Origin: Pseudoalteromonas sp. S16_S37
GTDB taxonomy: Bacteria > Pseudomonadota > Gammaproteobacteria > Enterobacterales > Alteromonadaceae
Assembly (NCBI RefSeq): GCF_014694405.1
Contig: NZ_JAAUWV010000013.1
Coordinates: 1 to 64,000 of the forward strand
Length of the DNA stretch: 64,000 nucleotides
Direction: 5' to 3'
Below the pieces are notes generated by a model. That model was not told where the DNA came from and ran no database searches. It worked only from the letters and a program-made list of their open reading frames with translations. The translations under genes were made by a program, and so were the position numbers. This document shows, in pieces, positions 9,360 through 18,878 of the stretch. The stretch's first letter is position 1, and each line of letters opens with the position of its first letter.

Positions 9360-10532
9360 ATGGTATGGACGGCGATGTTGCTTTTGTCTTGTTCTCAGCT
9401 AGCGAGCCAAATATTTTTGCCTGTATTACCACAGATAGCGAATGAATTAAGGCTCAGTGCTAGCCAAGGTCAAATGATGATCACTGGATACTTCATTTGT
9501 TTAGGCTTGTCTCAGTTGGTTGTTGGCCCCTTGCGTGATAAGTATGGTGATAGGCGTGTTTTTCTTATTGGGCAGTGTTTGTTTGGCTTAGGATGCATGT
9601 TGTGTGCAATGGCAAACAGTGTTGAGTGGTTTGCCATTGGTCGAATATTACAAGGCTTGGGTGCTGCTGCCCCATTGTTGATAAGTCGAACCTTGCTAGG
9701 CGCGCTCTATCAGGGTAAGTGCCTACAAAGCGCATTAAATAGCTTGGCGATGGTGGCCAGCTGTACCGCGATTTTATCGCCCTGTTTAGGGGGCGTTTTG
9801 GCTGACTGGTCGAGTTGGCAAGTGGTTGCTTGGTTACTCGCAGGCTATGTATTGGTTGTTGCTGTGATTGGATTTTGGTTGTTACCCAAACAAGTAATGC
9901 CCTGTGGTGCAATTTCATTGCATCCCAAAAAGTTGTTCAGGCGTTATCAGTTGCTGCTATTAGCACCTCAATTTATTGCACTGGCACTTTTTAAATGGGG
10001 ACCAACTTTTATTTACCTCACCATACAGCTTTATTACCCATTTGTGTTGCAGTCTCAGTTTGCCCTTACACAAAGTGAATTTGGTCAAATGATGATGTTG
10101 CCTATGGGCGGGCTACTACTTGGCTCTATGCTCACTAAATACTTGCAACATCGTTACCGCATAAGTGATGTGATGGCGCTTTTTTGGCCTTTATTGCTGA
10201 TAAGTGCAATGTGTTTTGTGGCTTTGCCTTTTACGCTAGCAAATGCATTGCTCGGATATGGTTTAGTCATGATGGTTTTTGGTGGCTATTTTTCTCTTTA
10301 TATGGGCCTTGTGACCACTTATTTTCGTGAACAATCAGGAAGTGCTAACGCCTTAATAGGGGCAATCGAATTATTGTTATTTACGTTACTTGCGGTTGCC
10401 TGTAACGCTTACTTTATAAGTGTACCGAGTGATATTGCCTGGCTTATTTTAGGAGTCGCACTGTTGTTGAGGTGGGCGTGGGGAACATTATTTTTGAAAA
10501 ATGGTAAGTTAGATGCCAATAGCAACATTTAA
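9360..10532 (+). CDS. MFS transporter, Bcr/CflA-like multidrug efflux
   Basis: A major facilitator of 390 residues with twelve predicted membrane segments. The motif A region between segments 2 and 3 reads GPLRDKYGDRRVFLIG, and segment 4-5 contains GRILQGLGAAAPLLISRTLL, a pattern of DHA1 drug exporters of the Bcr/CflA type. The start at 9360 is chosen because a GGTGGG sequence lies upstream; a GTG at 9348 would add four residues. It pairs with the divergent LysR gene. GNAT follows 26 bases downstream and may be co-transcribed. Confidence 0.88.
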   Translation: MVWTAMLLLSCSQLASQIFLPVLPQIANELRLSASQGQMMITGYFICLGLSQLVVGPLRDKYGDRRVFLIGQCLFGLGCMLCAMANSVEWFAIGRILQGLGAAAPLLISRTLLGALYQGKCLQSALNSLAMVASCTAILSPCLGGVLADWSSWQVVAWLLAGYVLVVAVIGFWLLPKQVMPCGAISLHPKKLFRRYQLLLLAPQFIALALFKWGPTFIYLTIQLYYPFVLQSQFALTQSEFGQMMMLPMGGLLLGSMLTKYLQHRYRISDVMALFWPLLLISAMCFVALPFTLANALLGYGLVMMVFGGYFSLYMGLVTTYFREQSGSANALIGAIELLLFTLLAVACNAYFISVPSDIAWLILGVALLLRWAWGTLFLKNGKLDANSNI

Positions 10533-10558
10533 TAAAAATACTAAAAAAGGAGTCACCA

Positions 10559-11080
10559 ATGCACTTTAGTACACCAAGGTTAGCCATTCGCCTAATCACA
10601 CCAGAGGATTTACAAGCAAGTTATGAACACCGTAGTTGCGCGCAAACATCTCGTTATATTGGTGAGCCCGCAACATTTGAACAAGCTAAGACGAGATTAT
10701 TAGAAGGGTGCAAACCTTGGTTGGCTGAAGAACATCAGCGCCTAGCTCTGGCAATTACATTGCACGACAGAGGCAAGCTGATAGGTGAGTTGATGTTTAA
10801 ATATGTGAATAAAGAAAGCTTAATTGGTGAGATAGGTTACCGATTACATAAAGACTTTATTGGCCAAGGGTATGCCTTTGAGGCAGTTGATGCTTTTATC
10901 AATAAACTATTTGAGCAGCTGCCGGTGATGAAAATTACCGCCTTGTGTGCCACAGATAATACCGCGTCCTGGAAGTTAATGGAAAAGTTAGGTATGCAAA
11001 GAGAAGGGCACTTGCGCAGTCATTTCAGATTGGGTAATGAGCGCGCAGATGCCTATTATTATGGTTTGTGCCGAGATTAA
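10559..11080 (+). CDS. GNAT N-acetyltransferase, RimJ/RimL type
   Basis: An acetyltransferase of 173 residues. It shows the RimJ/RimL layout: FSTPRLAIRLITPEDL at the start, the region GEIGYRLHKDFIGQGYAFEA for acetyl-CoA binding, and NTASWKLMEKLGMQREGHLR near the end. Family members acetylate protein N termini or small amines, including antibiotics. A ribosome binding site (AAGGAG) precedes the start. The nearby efflux gene hints at a shared defensive role, which is inference only. Confidence 0.9.
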   Translation: MHFSTPRLAIRLITPEDLQASYEHRSCAQTSRYIGEPATFEQAKTRLLEGCKPWLAEEHQRLALAITLHDRGKLIGELMFKYVNKESLIGEIGYRLHKDFIGQGYAFEAVDAFINKLFEQLPVMKITALCATDNTASWKLMEKLGMQREGHLRSHFRLGNERADAYYYGLCRD

Positions 11081-11114
11081 AAAGCTTGGGGCAGTGCTAA
11101 GCGTATGTAACGAG

Positions 11115-11786
11115 CTAAGGCTTTTTACCTTCATCAAACAGCGATTTAAGGCTATGGGCGAACTGTTTAACTTTCTCTTGCATCGTTTTCTTCACGCTTA
11201 TTTCAATACTACCCAAGATCACTTTACCTCGAATATAAAGCTTTGGGCGCTGAGTATTAAAGGTATTGGATGAAAGCCCGGCACGGTTGTTACTTACATG
11301 CCCGAGGATATTGGTGGTACTTGTTATAACATCAATGTTTTCTGGGACAATTATTTCATCACTGCCGCCGATACAGTTTACTTCTATTGTCACCTCGGGG
11401 TGAGTAAACACAGCGTTTCTAAAATCTAATTCTATACTGCCTAGATAATTATTTAATTTAATATGCTTTGGAACAATCCACTCTCCGCTGCGTTGATCTG
11501 AGCTTAAGATAGAGGTGATGTCGAGCGTGTCGGGGTGATCGCTTGAGGCGGTATATTTTGGTTGCATTCTCGCTTGTTTTTCACTGTGATAGCGGGGATC
11601 GGATTGCAGTGGTAAATCGGCAGATAAAGCTTGAAGTTGCTCAGCATTATTGGTGCTATATGCATTATCTAAGCGTCGCTCAAAGGCATCGGCAGAGATC
11701 TCTCCATGGCTATAATTTAGGATCAACTGATCAATCACTTCTTCTCTTACAGCGTCAATGGGTCTATCGCTTACTGGTACTGGCAT
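11115..11786 (-). CDS. DUF1707/LiaF-like soluble protein
   Basis: A protein of 223 residues with two parts. Residues about 10-60 (VREEVIDQLILNYSHGEISA, then FERRLDNAYSTNNAEQL) match the DUF1707/SHOCT-like helical module. Residues about 110-205 match the beta-rich C-terminal domain of LiaF-like cell-envelope stress proteins (NNYLGSIELDFRNA, then VNCIGGSDEIIVPENI). The membrane segments that usually lie between them in LiaF are absent, so it should be cytoplasmic. It has no signal peptide. Function is not known. It converges on the GNAT gene. Confidence 0.75.
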   Translation of the reverse strand: MPVPVSDRPIDAVREEVIDQLILNYSHGEISADAFERRLDNAYSTNNAEQLQALSADLPLQSDPRYHSEKQARMQPKYTASSDHPDTLDITSILSSDQRSGEWIVPKHIKLNNYLGSIELDFRNAVFTHPEVTIEVNCIGGSDEIIVPENIDVITSTTNILGHVSNNRAGLSSNTFNTQRPKLYIRGKVILGSIEISVKKTMQEKVKQFAHSLKSLFDEGKKP

Positions 11787-11982
11787 CTTAATTATCCCTA
11801 TCTTATTTATTGTTTTGAATGTTAAAGCAATGAGTGGGCCATAAATTTAGTTATTATTTATCAATAGCTTGAATTTTTTGACTGTTCTTGTATTGGTGAT
11901 TAAGGCGAAAGAGTAGGTAATTTCACCAATTATGAGTATTTATAACAAAATGAGAGAGTAGAAGCGAGAAGTGATACGCTCA

Positions 11983-12008
11983 TGCTCGATACCCGTAGGT
12001 ATCGAGCA
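11983..12008. repeat. Hairpin downstream of the GH97 gene
   Basis: An 11-bp perfect stem (TGCTCGATACC at 11983-11993 with GGTATCGAGCA at 11998-12008) closes a 4-base loop. It lies 12 bases past the stop of the minus-strand GH97 gene. There is no T-tract, so it may protect the mRNA end rather than act as a standard terminator. The rest of the 11787-12020 gap shows nothing else. Confidence 0.6.
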
Positions 12009-12020
12009 GAGAATATTGTA

Positions 12021-14063
12021 TTACAGCGCTTTAAAGCGAATAGCGGTACCGCCGCTGGTGGCCAGCTTTAACGTTAATGTGTCTTTTGCTGTCACGATTC
12101 GTTTGCTGATTTGTATATCATATGGGTTGTTCTTCCACTCGGCATTTTTTCCATCTTGGTAGATTTGTGCTTCGAACTTTTTATCTGCGTCTAAAAAGTG
12201 TAACGGCACGTCGATTGAGCGCGCTTGCTCATCGGTGATAGCACCTAAATACCAGTCGTTGCCAGAGTACTTGCCTCTTTGTCTTTCTTTTCTTGCGAAC
12301 ACCACATAATCGCCAACTTCACCCGATAGCGCGATACTGTGCTCCCAGTCTGTAGGAACATCTTTGATAAATTGGAAGGCATCGGCTTTAGCAAGATAAT
12401 TTTCTGGTAAATCTGCTGCCATTTGAATTGGGCTGTATAACACAACATACAAAGCCAGCTGTTTTGCAAGCGTGGTTTGTGGGCGGTTAGTTTTATCGCC
12501 TAATCCATTGAAACTCATGTCGAAAATGCCAGGTGTAAAGTCCATTGGCCCCGCCAGCATACGCGTAAACGCTAACATCGGTGTGTGCTCTGGTGGATTG
12601 GGTGGTGTGCCCCAGGCATTAAACTCTTGGCCTCTGGCACCTTCACGACTTAACCAGTTAGGGTAGGTACGGCGTAATCCCGTGTCTTTGATTGGTTCGT
12701 GGGTATTGATGCTGATCTGATATTTGGCTGCCAGTTTAACGTTATCCAGATATTCGTTAACCATAAATTGGCCATCATGCCATTCAAAGCGTGGTAATCC
12801 ACGCTCGTCTATCCGCTTGATATTACCGCCATCAGCAACATAGCCTGTTTTAACCTGACGCACACCCGCTTGCTGATATAACTTAAAAGCATCATCCATT
12901 TGCTTGCGATAGTTACTGACATTACCTGATGTTTCGTGATGACCGATCAGACGGGCACCAACCTTTGTTCCGTGTTCACTAATCGCTTTGATATCAAAAT
13001 CTGGATAGGCTTGTGTGAAGCTAAATACATCTCCATTGTAAAACCAATCGCCATCCCAACCGATATTCCAGCCTTCAACCAATACGCCATCAAAGCCGTG
13101 CTCTGCGGCAAAACTTAAATAGTCTTTTGTGTGCTCTGTGGTGGCACCATGCTTTTCACCGCTACCCCATGTGTTTTTGCCAATATGCATACCCCACCAA
13201 ATACCTAAATATTTGCCAGGCTCTACCCATGATGTATCTGCTAATTTATTGGGTTCGTTGAGGTTTAATATTAGGTGGGAGTTAAGTAAGTCAGTGGCTT
13301 TATCGCCAATTTGTAAGGTGCGCCATGGGGTTTTAAATTGCCCGTTAGTTTTAACTTTGATGCCGTCAGACCAAGGTGTTAAATCTGCAACAAAAGTCCC
13401 TGGGCGACGCTGATTTAAAGTCATTGCGGCATAATCAACAAGCGCAGCTTCGTGCACGCTAATATGCACACCATCGGCATTTTTTAGTGTGAAAGGTGTA
13501 TGCACATGCGCAGCGTCGTGCAAGCTGGTGGTATTGTAAGTGTATTCATAACGATTCCAACCTCGCGCGGGGATCCACCATGCAGTGCTATTTTGGCTAT
13601 CAGCAAAGTTAAATTCTGTCAGCTCTTTGGTAATGTATAACGCATTGTTTTTATTTACTTCATAGCGAAAGCCAAGGCCGTCATTAAACACTCTCACACG
13701 CAGCGTATAAGCGACGTCTTTACTGTTTTTATCTCGCAGCTGAACTTCTAACTCATTGTGCTTATCTTCAATGATACGCGCTTCACCCCAAGGCTGTTGC
13801 CAATTGCTGTGATGGCTGCTGGTGGTGGATTTTGCGATCTCGATGTTATCTTTCATCGGCGCTGCACGTTGAAACTCAAAGCCCAATTTAGAGCCGTTTA
13901 ACAAAGGTTTATTGTTAAACTTAACCTGATACTGGGGCTGAGCGTGGTTATCATCAACCGTAAACTTGATGGTGCCATCGGGAGAGCTTACTGAGTAGCT
14001 AGCAGCTTGAATAGCTGAACAAAAAAAGCTGCTACACAGTGTTAGAGTGCTGATTAAGCGCAT
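12021..14063 (-). CDS. Glycoside hydrolase family 97 (alpha-glucosidase, SusB-like)
   Basis: A secreted enzyme of 680 residues with a signal peptide ending SAIQA. It has the three-part GH97 layout: an N-terminal beta-sandwich (about 25-275), a TIM barrel (about 280-560) and a C-terminal beta domain. Catalytic-region segments include IGHHETSGN (Glu377), NTHEPIKDTG (Glu456) and GARGQEFNAW (Glu480). The spacing of 24 between the last two equals that of the SusB residues Glu508 and Glu532, which indicates an inverting alpha-glucosidase rather than a retaining alpha-galactosidase. It would cleave alpha-glucosides in the periplasm. No other starch-use gene is adjacent. Confidence 0.92.
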   Translation of the reverse strand: MRLISTLTLCSSFFCSAIQAASYSVSSPDGTIKFTVDDNHAQPQYQVKFNNKPLLNGSKLGFEFQRAAPMKDNIEIAKSTTSSHHSNWQQPWGEARIIEDKHNELEVQLRDKNSKDVAYTLRVRVFNDGLGFRYEVNKNNALYITKELTEFNFADSQNSTAWWIPARGWNRYEYTYNTTSLHDAAHVHTPFTLKNADGVHISVHEAALVDYAAMTLNQRRPGTFVADLTPWSDGIKVKTNGQFKTPWRTLQIGDKATDLLNSHLILNLNEPNKLADTSWVEPGKYLGIWWGMHIGKNTWGSGEKHGATTEHTKDYLSFAAEHGFDGVLVEGWNIGWDGDWFYNGDVFSFTQAYPDFDIKAISEHGTKVGARLIGHHETSGNVSNYRKQMDDAFKLYQQAGVRQVKTGYVADGGNIKRIDERGLPRFEWHDGQFMVNEYLDNVKLAAKYQISINTHEPIKDTGLRRTYPNWLSREGARGQEFNAWGTPPNPPEHTPMLAFTRMLAGPMDFTPGIFDMSFNGLGDKTNRPQTTLAKQLALYVVLYSPIQMAADLPENYLAKADAFQFIKDVPTDWEHSIALSGEVGDYVVFARKERQRGKYSGNDWYLGAITDEQARSIDVPLHFLDADKKFEAQIYQDGKNAEWKNNPYDIQISKRIVTAKDTLTLKLATSGGTAIRFKAL

Positions 14064-14251
14064 GATGTTCCCTAATTTGTTGTCATAAATGGTGTTTTAC
14101 TAGCATACTGCCCATGGCCTCAAACACTGAAATATCTGCATACGTATTCATTTTGAATGTACAAAGGCGTATCTTGGGTCTATTAAGGGAGTCTTCATTG
14201 TGAGCATGCGTGCTCTATACTGATTATCTAATTATTTGTACGGAACGCTGG

Positions 14252-14890
14252 ATGAATAAAATACTCTTATTACTTGGCTTGTTAAGCACTGCAAGTAATG
14301 CGCTTGAAATAACAATCACCGATGAGCAAGGCAAACCGGTGGCAGGAACGGCTGTTTGGCTGAGCGGTAAATCTTGGCAAGCAAACCAATCGCAACAGCA
14401 AACAATTTATAGCATGGGGCAAAAAGACAGGGCGTTTACCCCGCACACCTTGATAGTGCCGAGTAACAGCCAAGTTGAGTTCCCTAATTTTGATTCCATT
14501 TTGCACCACGTGTATTCATTTTCTCAGGCCAAGGCATTTGAATTAAAGCTCTATAGAGATAAACCTCTTGCGCCTGTTCAGTTTTCGCAAGCGGGTGTAG
14601 TAGAGCTTGGCTGTAATATACATGACTGGATGCTAGGGTATATTTTGGTTGTTAATTCAGGTGTTTATGGGATAAGCGATGCACAAGGTAAAGTCTCCCT
14701 TACAATCGATAGCGCGCAGTTGGGTAATACACAATTGAATGTCTGGCATGAGCGATTTGAAAATTTGAACATGCCTGAAAGCCAGCCGTTGACTATCACG
14801 GGTGTATCACAACAGGTGCAGTATCAAATTAAACAACCTCTACTCGACAAATTGGAGTTCATTACAGATGAGACGGATGATTACGAGTAA
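14252..14890 (+). CDS. Cupredoxin-like secreted protein (methylamine-utilisation type)
   Basis: A secreted protein of about 212 residues. The ATG at 14252 is preferred over 14210 because it begins a signal peptide (MNKILLLLGLLSTASNA). A plastocyanin-like copper fold is suggested by SILHHVYSFS and the C-terminal ligand loop GCNIHDWMLGYILVV, which supplies Cys, His and Met ligands. A transthyretin-like strand pattern starts the mature protein (ITDEQGKPVAGTAVWL). Such proteins are often annotated 'methylamine utilization protein' in Alteromonadales, although no methylamine pathway is seen. The 3' end overlaps the next gene by 23 bases, so the two are translationally linked. Confidence 0.75.
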   Translation: MNKILLLLGLLSTASNALEITITDEQGKPVAGTAVWLSGKSWQANQSQQQTIYSMGQKDRAFTPHTLIVPSNSQVEFPNFDSILHHVYSFSQAKAFELKLYRDKPLAPVQFSQAGVVELGCNIHDWMLGYILVVNSGVYGISDAQGKVSLTIDSAQLGNTQLNVWHERFENLNMPESQPLTITGVSQQVQYQIKQPLLDKLEFITDETDDYE

Positions 14891-16115
14891 GCCGTTAGGC
14901 CTATTAGTGTGGTCGCTAATAATTAGCCAGTGCGTGGCGGCACAAGATATGTCTGCGCAGGTTAAAGGGAATATGAGTGTCTCTTTAACTAACAGCAGTA
15001 ATACTGCTGCTTGGCATCAGTATGGGTGGGGTATTGCGAGATTTTCCGATAATAATCAGCGGCTCAACGTGAGCCGATTGGCATTAAGCTCACGAGTAGA
15101 TATCAGTTCGGCATGGTCGGCGCATGTGGTTGCTCAATATGTCCCAGACCCAAATGATAAAATTGGCCTAACAGAAGCATATGCGCAATACCAACCTTTA
15201 GCACAAGGTTATCAGTTTAGCGCACGCGTTGGTGGGTTTTATCCGCGTATGTCATTAGAAAACCCCGCACTTGGTTGGTCATCTCCCTATACTTATCACT
15301 TCTCGGGATTAAACGCGTGGTTAGGGGAGGAGGTTCGCACCTTTGGTGCTGAGTTTGAGCTTAAACGCGCAGCGCGCCGCTTTCGCTCCAAACATGATTT
15401 AAGCGCCATAGGCGCAGTGTTCAAAGGCAACGACCCTGCAGGAACATTAATTGCGTGGCGGGGGTTTGTACCACATGACCGACAATCGGTTTTTAATGAA
15501 CGCATAGGAATTGCGCCATTAAAATCACTCTCTACACCACAACTGAGTCGCCAAGGACAGTATGTAGAACCCTTCACTGAAGTTGATGGACGGTTTGGTT
15601 ATTATTTAGGTGCGCATTGGAGCTACTTGAAGCAACATGCTCTGCGCTTTTATTGGTACGATAATAATGGTGATCCCAGTGCAATAAACTATGTCACTAA
15701 ACAATACGCTTGGGATACCAAGTTTTGGAGCTTAGCGTGGCGAACAAAGTTTAATGCCCAATCTCAACTGATTGCACAAGCGATGGTAGGTAATACTGCA
15801 ATGGGGCCAACGCGCGGCGTAGATAATGATTTTTATAGCTGGTTTGTGATGTTGAGCCACACCTTTGATGATTACCGATTGAGCGTAAGAGCTGAGCAAT
15901 CCAAAGTAATAGATAAAGACCATTGGCAATTTGATGAAAACGCCAGTTTTACAAAGGGTGTGACGGTAAATGTCCAAAAGTCACTGTCTGAGCAGTGGCA
16001 ATTAGGTGCAGAGCTGCAACTTATCGATTATGAGGCCGATGCACGATTAGCTGTCGGCAGAGCGAAAGGGCAAGATGAGCAAGTTTGGCGCCTAAACGCG
16101 CAATATCAATTTTAA
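14868..16115 (+). CDS. Outer-membrane beta-barrel (porin-like) protein
   Basis: A protein of 415 residues with a signal peptide ending SQCVAAQ. The body has alternating polar/hydrophobic strands rich in aromatic residues and ends in a barrel-type C terminus (VWRLNAQYQF, terminal Phe). This fits an outer-membrane beta-barrel, but I do not recognise the specific family. The start at 14868 is supported by GGAG ten bases upstream; the open frame extends farther upstream into the cupredoxin gene without a signal sequence. The overlap with the preceding gene suggests a shared periplasm/outer-membrane role. Confidence 0.7.
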   Translation: MRRMITSKPLGLLVWSLIISQCVAAQDMSAQVKGNMSVSLTNSSNTAAWHQYGWGIARFSDNNQRLNVSRLALSSRVDISSAWSAHVVAQYVPDPNDKIGLTEAYAQYQPLAQGYQFSARVGGFYPRMSLENPALGWSSPYTYHFSGLNAWLGEEVRTFGAEFELKRAARRFRSKHDLSAIGAVFKGNDPAGTLIAWRGFVPHDRQSVFNERIGIAPLKSLSTPQLSRQGQYVEPFTEVDGRFGYYLGAHWSYLKQHALRFYWYDNNGDPSAINYVTKQYAWDTKFWSLAWRTKFNAQSQLIAQAMVGNTAMGPTRGVDNDFYSWFVMLSHTFDDYRLSVRAEQSKVIDKDHWQFDENASFTKGVTVNVQKSLSEQWQLGAELQLIDYEADARLAVGRAKGQDEQVWRLNAQYQF

Positions 16116-16142
16116 AAAAAGCGCCAATTTGGCGCCTTTTTA
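16116..16142. terminator. Bidirectional terminator between porin-like gene and sthA
   Basis: A palindromic stem (GCGCCAA at 16121-16127 with TTGGCGC at 16129-16135; the inner bases form the loop) has an A-run on the left and a T-run on the right. It can therefore end transcripts from both directions. It lies between two convergent genes. Confidence 0.85.
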
Positions 16143-17588
16143 TTAGTCACACAACCGGTTTAACCCATTTAATGCCGCAACTCGGTATGCCTCAGCCATG
16201 GTCGGGTAGTTAAAGGTCGTATTGACGAAGTACTCAACGTTATTGCCTGGTCCTTTTTGCTCCATAATCGCTTGACCGATATGCACAATTTCAGAGGCGC
16301 GTTCGCCAAAACAATGTACGCCAAGAAGCTCTTTTGTTTCTGCATGAAACAATAATTTAAGGCTGCCAACTTCTGTGCCTGTGATCTGGGCGCGAGCTAG
16401 ATGCTTAAATTGCGCACGACCCACTTCGTAAGGGATTTTAGCCGCAGTTAGCTGCTGCTCAGTTTTACCGACCGAGCTCATTTCTGGGATGGTGTAAATC
16501 CCTGCGGGAATATCAATGATTAATTTATCTGCACACTCACCATGGGCAATCGCATCGGCAGCAATTCGGCCTTGATCAAATGCGGCACTTGCCAAGCTTG
16601 GGTAACCAATAACATCTCCCACCGCGTAAACATTCTCCACATCGGTCTGATAATTTTCATTTACTTTTAATTGCCCACGACCATCGGCTTTCAAGCCAAT
16701 CGCCGCTAAATTAAGGTCATCAGTGTTACCTGTACGTCCGTTAGCAAATAAAATACAGTCTGCTTTTACGCGTTTACCTGATTTTAAATGTAAAATTACA
16801 CAATCATCTCGGGTTTCAACGCGCGCAAAATCTTCATTGTGGCGAATTACAATACCGCTATTCCAAAAGTGATAACTGAGCGCATCAGAGATTTCTGCGT
16901 CCATAAACGCCAGTAGGCGGTCACGGGTGTTCACTAAATCTACTTTTGCGCCTAAGCCTTTAAAGATAGAAGCATATTCACAGCCAATCACACCTGCGCC
17001 GTAGATCAACACGCGTTGCGGGTTGTGCTTCAAGCTCAAAATGGTGTCGCTGTCGTAAATTCGTGGGTGAGTAAAATCGACTTCAGGCGGACGATAAGGC
17101 CGTGAGCCTGTTGCAATCACAATGGTCTGTGCGGTGATCAACTCTTGTGAGCCATCGACATGTTCAACCTTTATCGTGTGTTGATCTACAAAACTGGCGT
17201 TACCTTGATACAAATGGATGCGGTTACGTTCATAAAAGCTACTACGCAGGTTAGACTGCTTTGAAATAACCGTACTGGCATGATTCAAAATATCTTGAAA
17301 GGTGTGACGTTGTGGCTTTTCAGTAAAACGGTATAAAGGATTGGCTTTGTACTCGATTAAGCGACTGACAGAGTGACGCAATGCCTTAGAGGGAATGGTG
17401 CCCCAGTGTACACATCCGCCACCAACGGCTTGCTGCCTTTCAATGACGGCAACTTTTTTGTGGCTTTTCGATAAGTTCATTGCGGCCCCTTCACCCCCAG
17501 GGCCAGTACCAATGATGATTGCGTCGTATTGATATACCTCAGAACCTGCATTGGCTACAGGTGCTGGTTTATTTTTTGGCTTAGCCAC
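16143..17588 (-). CDS. sthA: Soluble pyridine nucleotide transhydrogenase
   Basis: SthA (UdhA) moves hydride between NADPH and NAD+ in the cytoplasm and helps balance the two pools. The protein has 481 residues. It shows the FAD-binding [11 protein letters not shown], the segment [18 protein letters not shown], the NAD(P) site [14 protein letters not shown], and the second FAD motif [14 protein letters not shown]. The redox-active second cysteine of lipoamide dehydrogenases is replaced by Thr in HWGTIP, which separates SthA from those enzymes. The N-terminal 15 residues ([13 protein letters not shown]) are an extension over the usual start. The desaturase gene lies 36 bases upstream on the same strand. 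Confidence 0.94.
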   Translation of the reverse strand: MAKPKNKPAPVANAGSEVYQYDAIIIGTGPGGEGAAMNLSKSHKKVAVIERQQAVGGGCVHWGTIPSKALRHSVSRLIEYKANPLYRFTEKPQRHTFQDILNHASTVISKQSNLRSSFYERNRIHLYQGNASFVDQHTIKVEHVDGSQELITAQTIVIATGSRPYRPPEVDFTHPRIYDSDTILSLKHNPQRVLIYGAGVIGCEYASIFKGLGAKVDLVNTRDRLLAFMDAEISDALSYHFWNSGIVIRHNEDFARVETRDDCVILHLKSGKRVKADCILFANGRTGNTDDLNLAAIGLKADGRGQLKVNENYQTDVENVYAVGDVIGYPSLASAAFDQGRIAADAIAHGECADKLIIDIPAGIYTIPEMSSVGKTEQQLTAAKIPYEVGRAQFKHLARAQITGTEVGSLKLLFHAETKELLGVHCFGERASEIVHIGQAIMEQKGPGNNVEYFVNTTFNYPTMAEAYRVAALNGLNRLCD

Positions 17589-17624
17589 GGCCTCTCCTCA
17601 TTCTATCTAAGAGGCCGCCATAGT

Positions 17625-18770
17625 TTAGCTAAAAGACGGTTTTAGCAGCCTCGCATTTAATGCTAACCATGCTTGCTTTTGAGTTTGCCAAGCCGCCTCT
17701 AATTCTTGATATTGTTTCATCAATGCGGACTTTTCACAGTGCTCTAGCATGGAGTCTTTTTTTGCTTCGATTAATTGCTTTTGTACGCTACAAAAGGTCT
17801 GAAGTTTTTTCAGAAGCAATTCATACTCTTGATGTAACAATGTAAGCTTATCTTGCGCTAAAGGCAATTTTGCAAGACGTACTTTTGTTTTCAACAGCAA
17901 AGTTTCTGCTTTGGCTTTTTCTATTCGCTCAATAGGCGTGCGCTTGAGCTTAGATGCAAGCCCGACAGCCGCCATTGCGCGAATAATCCATTTGGTTGGA
18001 TCATAGTGGTACCAACGAATACCGTTGCGATAGTCACTGGCAAAAATATGGTGAAAATTATGATAGCCTTCGCCATAAGTGAATAGTGCTAAAAAGCCGT
18101 TATCACGCGCAGTATTCTTTTCGGTATAGGGACGAGAACCCCAAATATGCGCTAATGAGTTGATAAAAAAGGTGAAATGTTGACTTAGTACCAACCTTAG
18201 CACCCCAGCCAAAAGCAGCATGCCTACCACTTCAAACCACGTGTTAGAAAGCATTAGGCCTAGCACGAGCGGAATACCAATATTCGTGAGTAAAACGAGC
18301 TTTAAATAATGACGGTGCTGAAACATCACTATTTTGTTACGTTGCAAGTCTCGCGCATTGGCGTAATTACCATAGCTATCACCTTGATAGTCGCGCAGCA
18401 TCCAACCGATGTGACTGTACCAAAAACCGTTTGTTGCGGCGTAAGGGTCTTTTACTGGGTCGTCAACTTGTCCGTGGTGGACTCGATGGTCGCTACTCCA
18501 GTGTAGGGCACTGTTTTGCAGCGCAAAAGCGCCACCAATAGCAAATACCCATTGTACAGCTGGGTGCGCATCATAAGCTTTGTGTGCCCAAAGTCGGTGG
18601 TAACCTGCGGTAATTGATAAGCCCGCGTAAAACATACAGCAGACAAACACCAGCCAATGAGTTGTGGTGTATCCATAGGTAAAGCCGTACCATGGTACAA
18701 GCGTGATAGCTGCCAAGAATGACAGACTAAAAAATATTACATTGGTCCATATAATCGGTGGTTTTTTCAT
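17625..18770 (-). CDS. Acyl-CoA/acyl-lipid fatty acid desaturase with C-terminal coiled coil
   Basis: A membrane di-iron desaturase of 381 residues, likely a delta-9 type that introduces a double bond into saturated acyl chains. Three histidine boxes are present: HRLWAHK, HRVHH and HNFHH. Hydrophobic segments at about 8-55 and 150-205 give the usual four-helix topology. Residues about 270-375 form an unusual charged, heptad-like tail (IERIEKAKAETLLLKTKVRL onward) not needed for catalysis. It is divergent from fabR across a palindromic operator, which indicates repression by FabR and so control of membrane unsaturation. Conversion needs an electron donor that is not seen here. Confidence 0.93.
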   Translation of the reverse strand: MKKPPIIWTNVIFFSLSFLAAITLVPWYGFTYGYTTTHWLVFVCCMFYAGLSITAGYHRLWAHKAYDAHPAVQWVFAIGGAFALQNSALHWSSDHRVHHGQVDDPVKDPYAATNGFWYSHIGWMLRDYQGDSYGNYANARDLQRNKIVMFQHRHYLKLVLLTNIGIPLVLGLMLSNTWFEVVGMLLLAGVLRLVLSQHFTFFINSLAHIWGSRPYTEKNTARDNGFLALFTYGEGYHNFHHIFASDYRNGIRWYHYDPTKWIIRAMAAVGLASKLKRTPIERIEKAKAETLLLKTKVRLAKLPLAQDKLTLLHQEYELLLKKLQTFCSVQKQLIEAKKDSMLEHCEKSALMKQYQELEAAWQTQKQAWLALNARLLKPSFS

Positions 18771-18784
18771 GATTAGTTAATTTC

Positions 18785-18802
18785 AGCGTACACTTGTACG
18801 CT
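18785..18802. promoter_or_regulatory. FabR-type operator
   Basis: AGCGTACACTTGTACGCT is an 18-bp site with perfect 8-bp arms (AGCGTACA and TGTACGCT) around CT. It closely resembles the FabR sites known at E. coli fabA and fabB. It lies 15 bases upstream of the desaturase start and 77 upstream of fabR, so it can control both divergent genes. Confidence 0.88.
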
Positions 18803-18878
18803 AAAATAATATTTCATTCTGTTGCCGTCAAGTATTAGACTTGAGATCGTTTTAAAAAAATTGCTATTGGAGCAGAGA

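Noticed and set aside
16143..17588. Dihydrolipoamide dehydrogenase
   Set aside because: The second redox cysteine is replaced by Thr (HWGTIPSK), which fits SthA.
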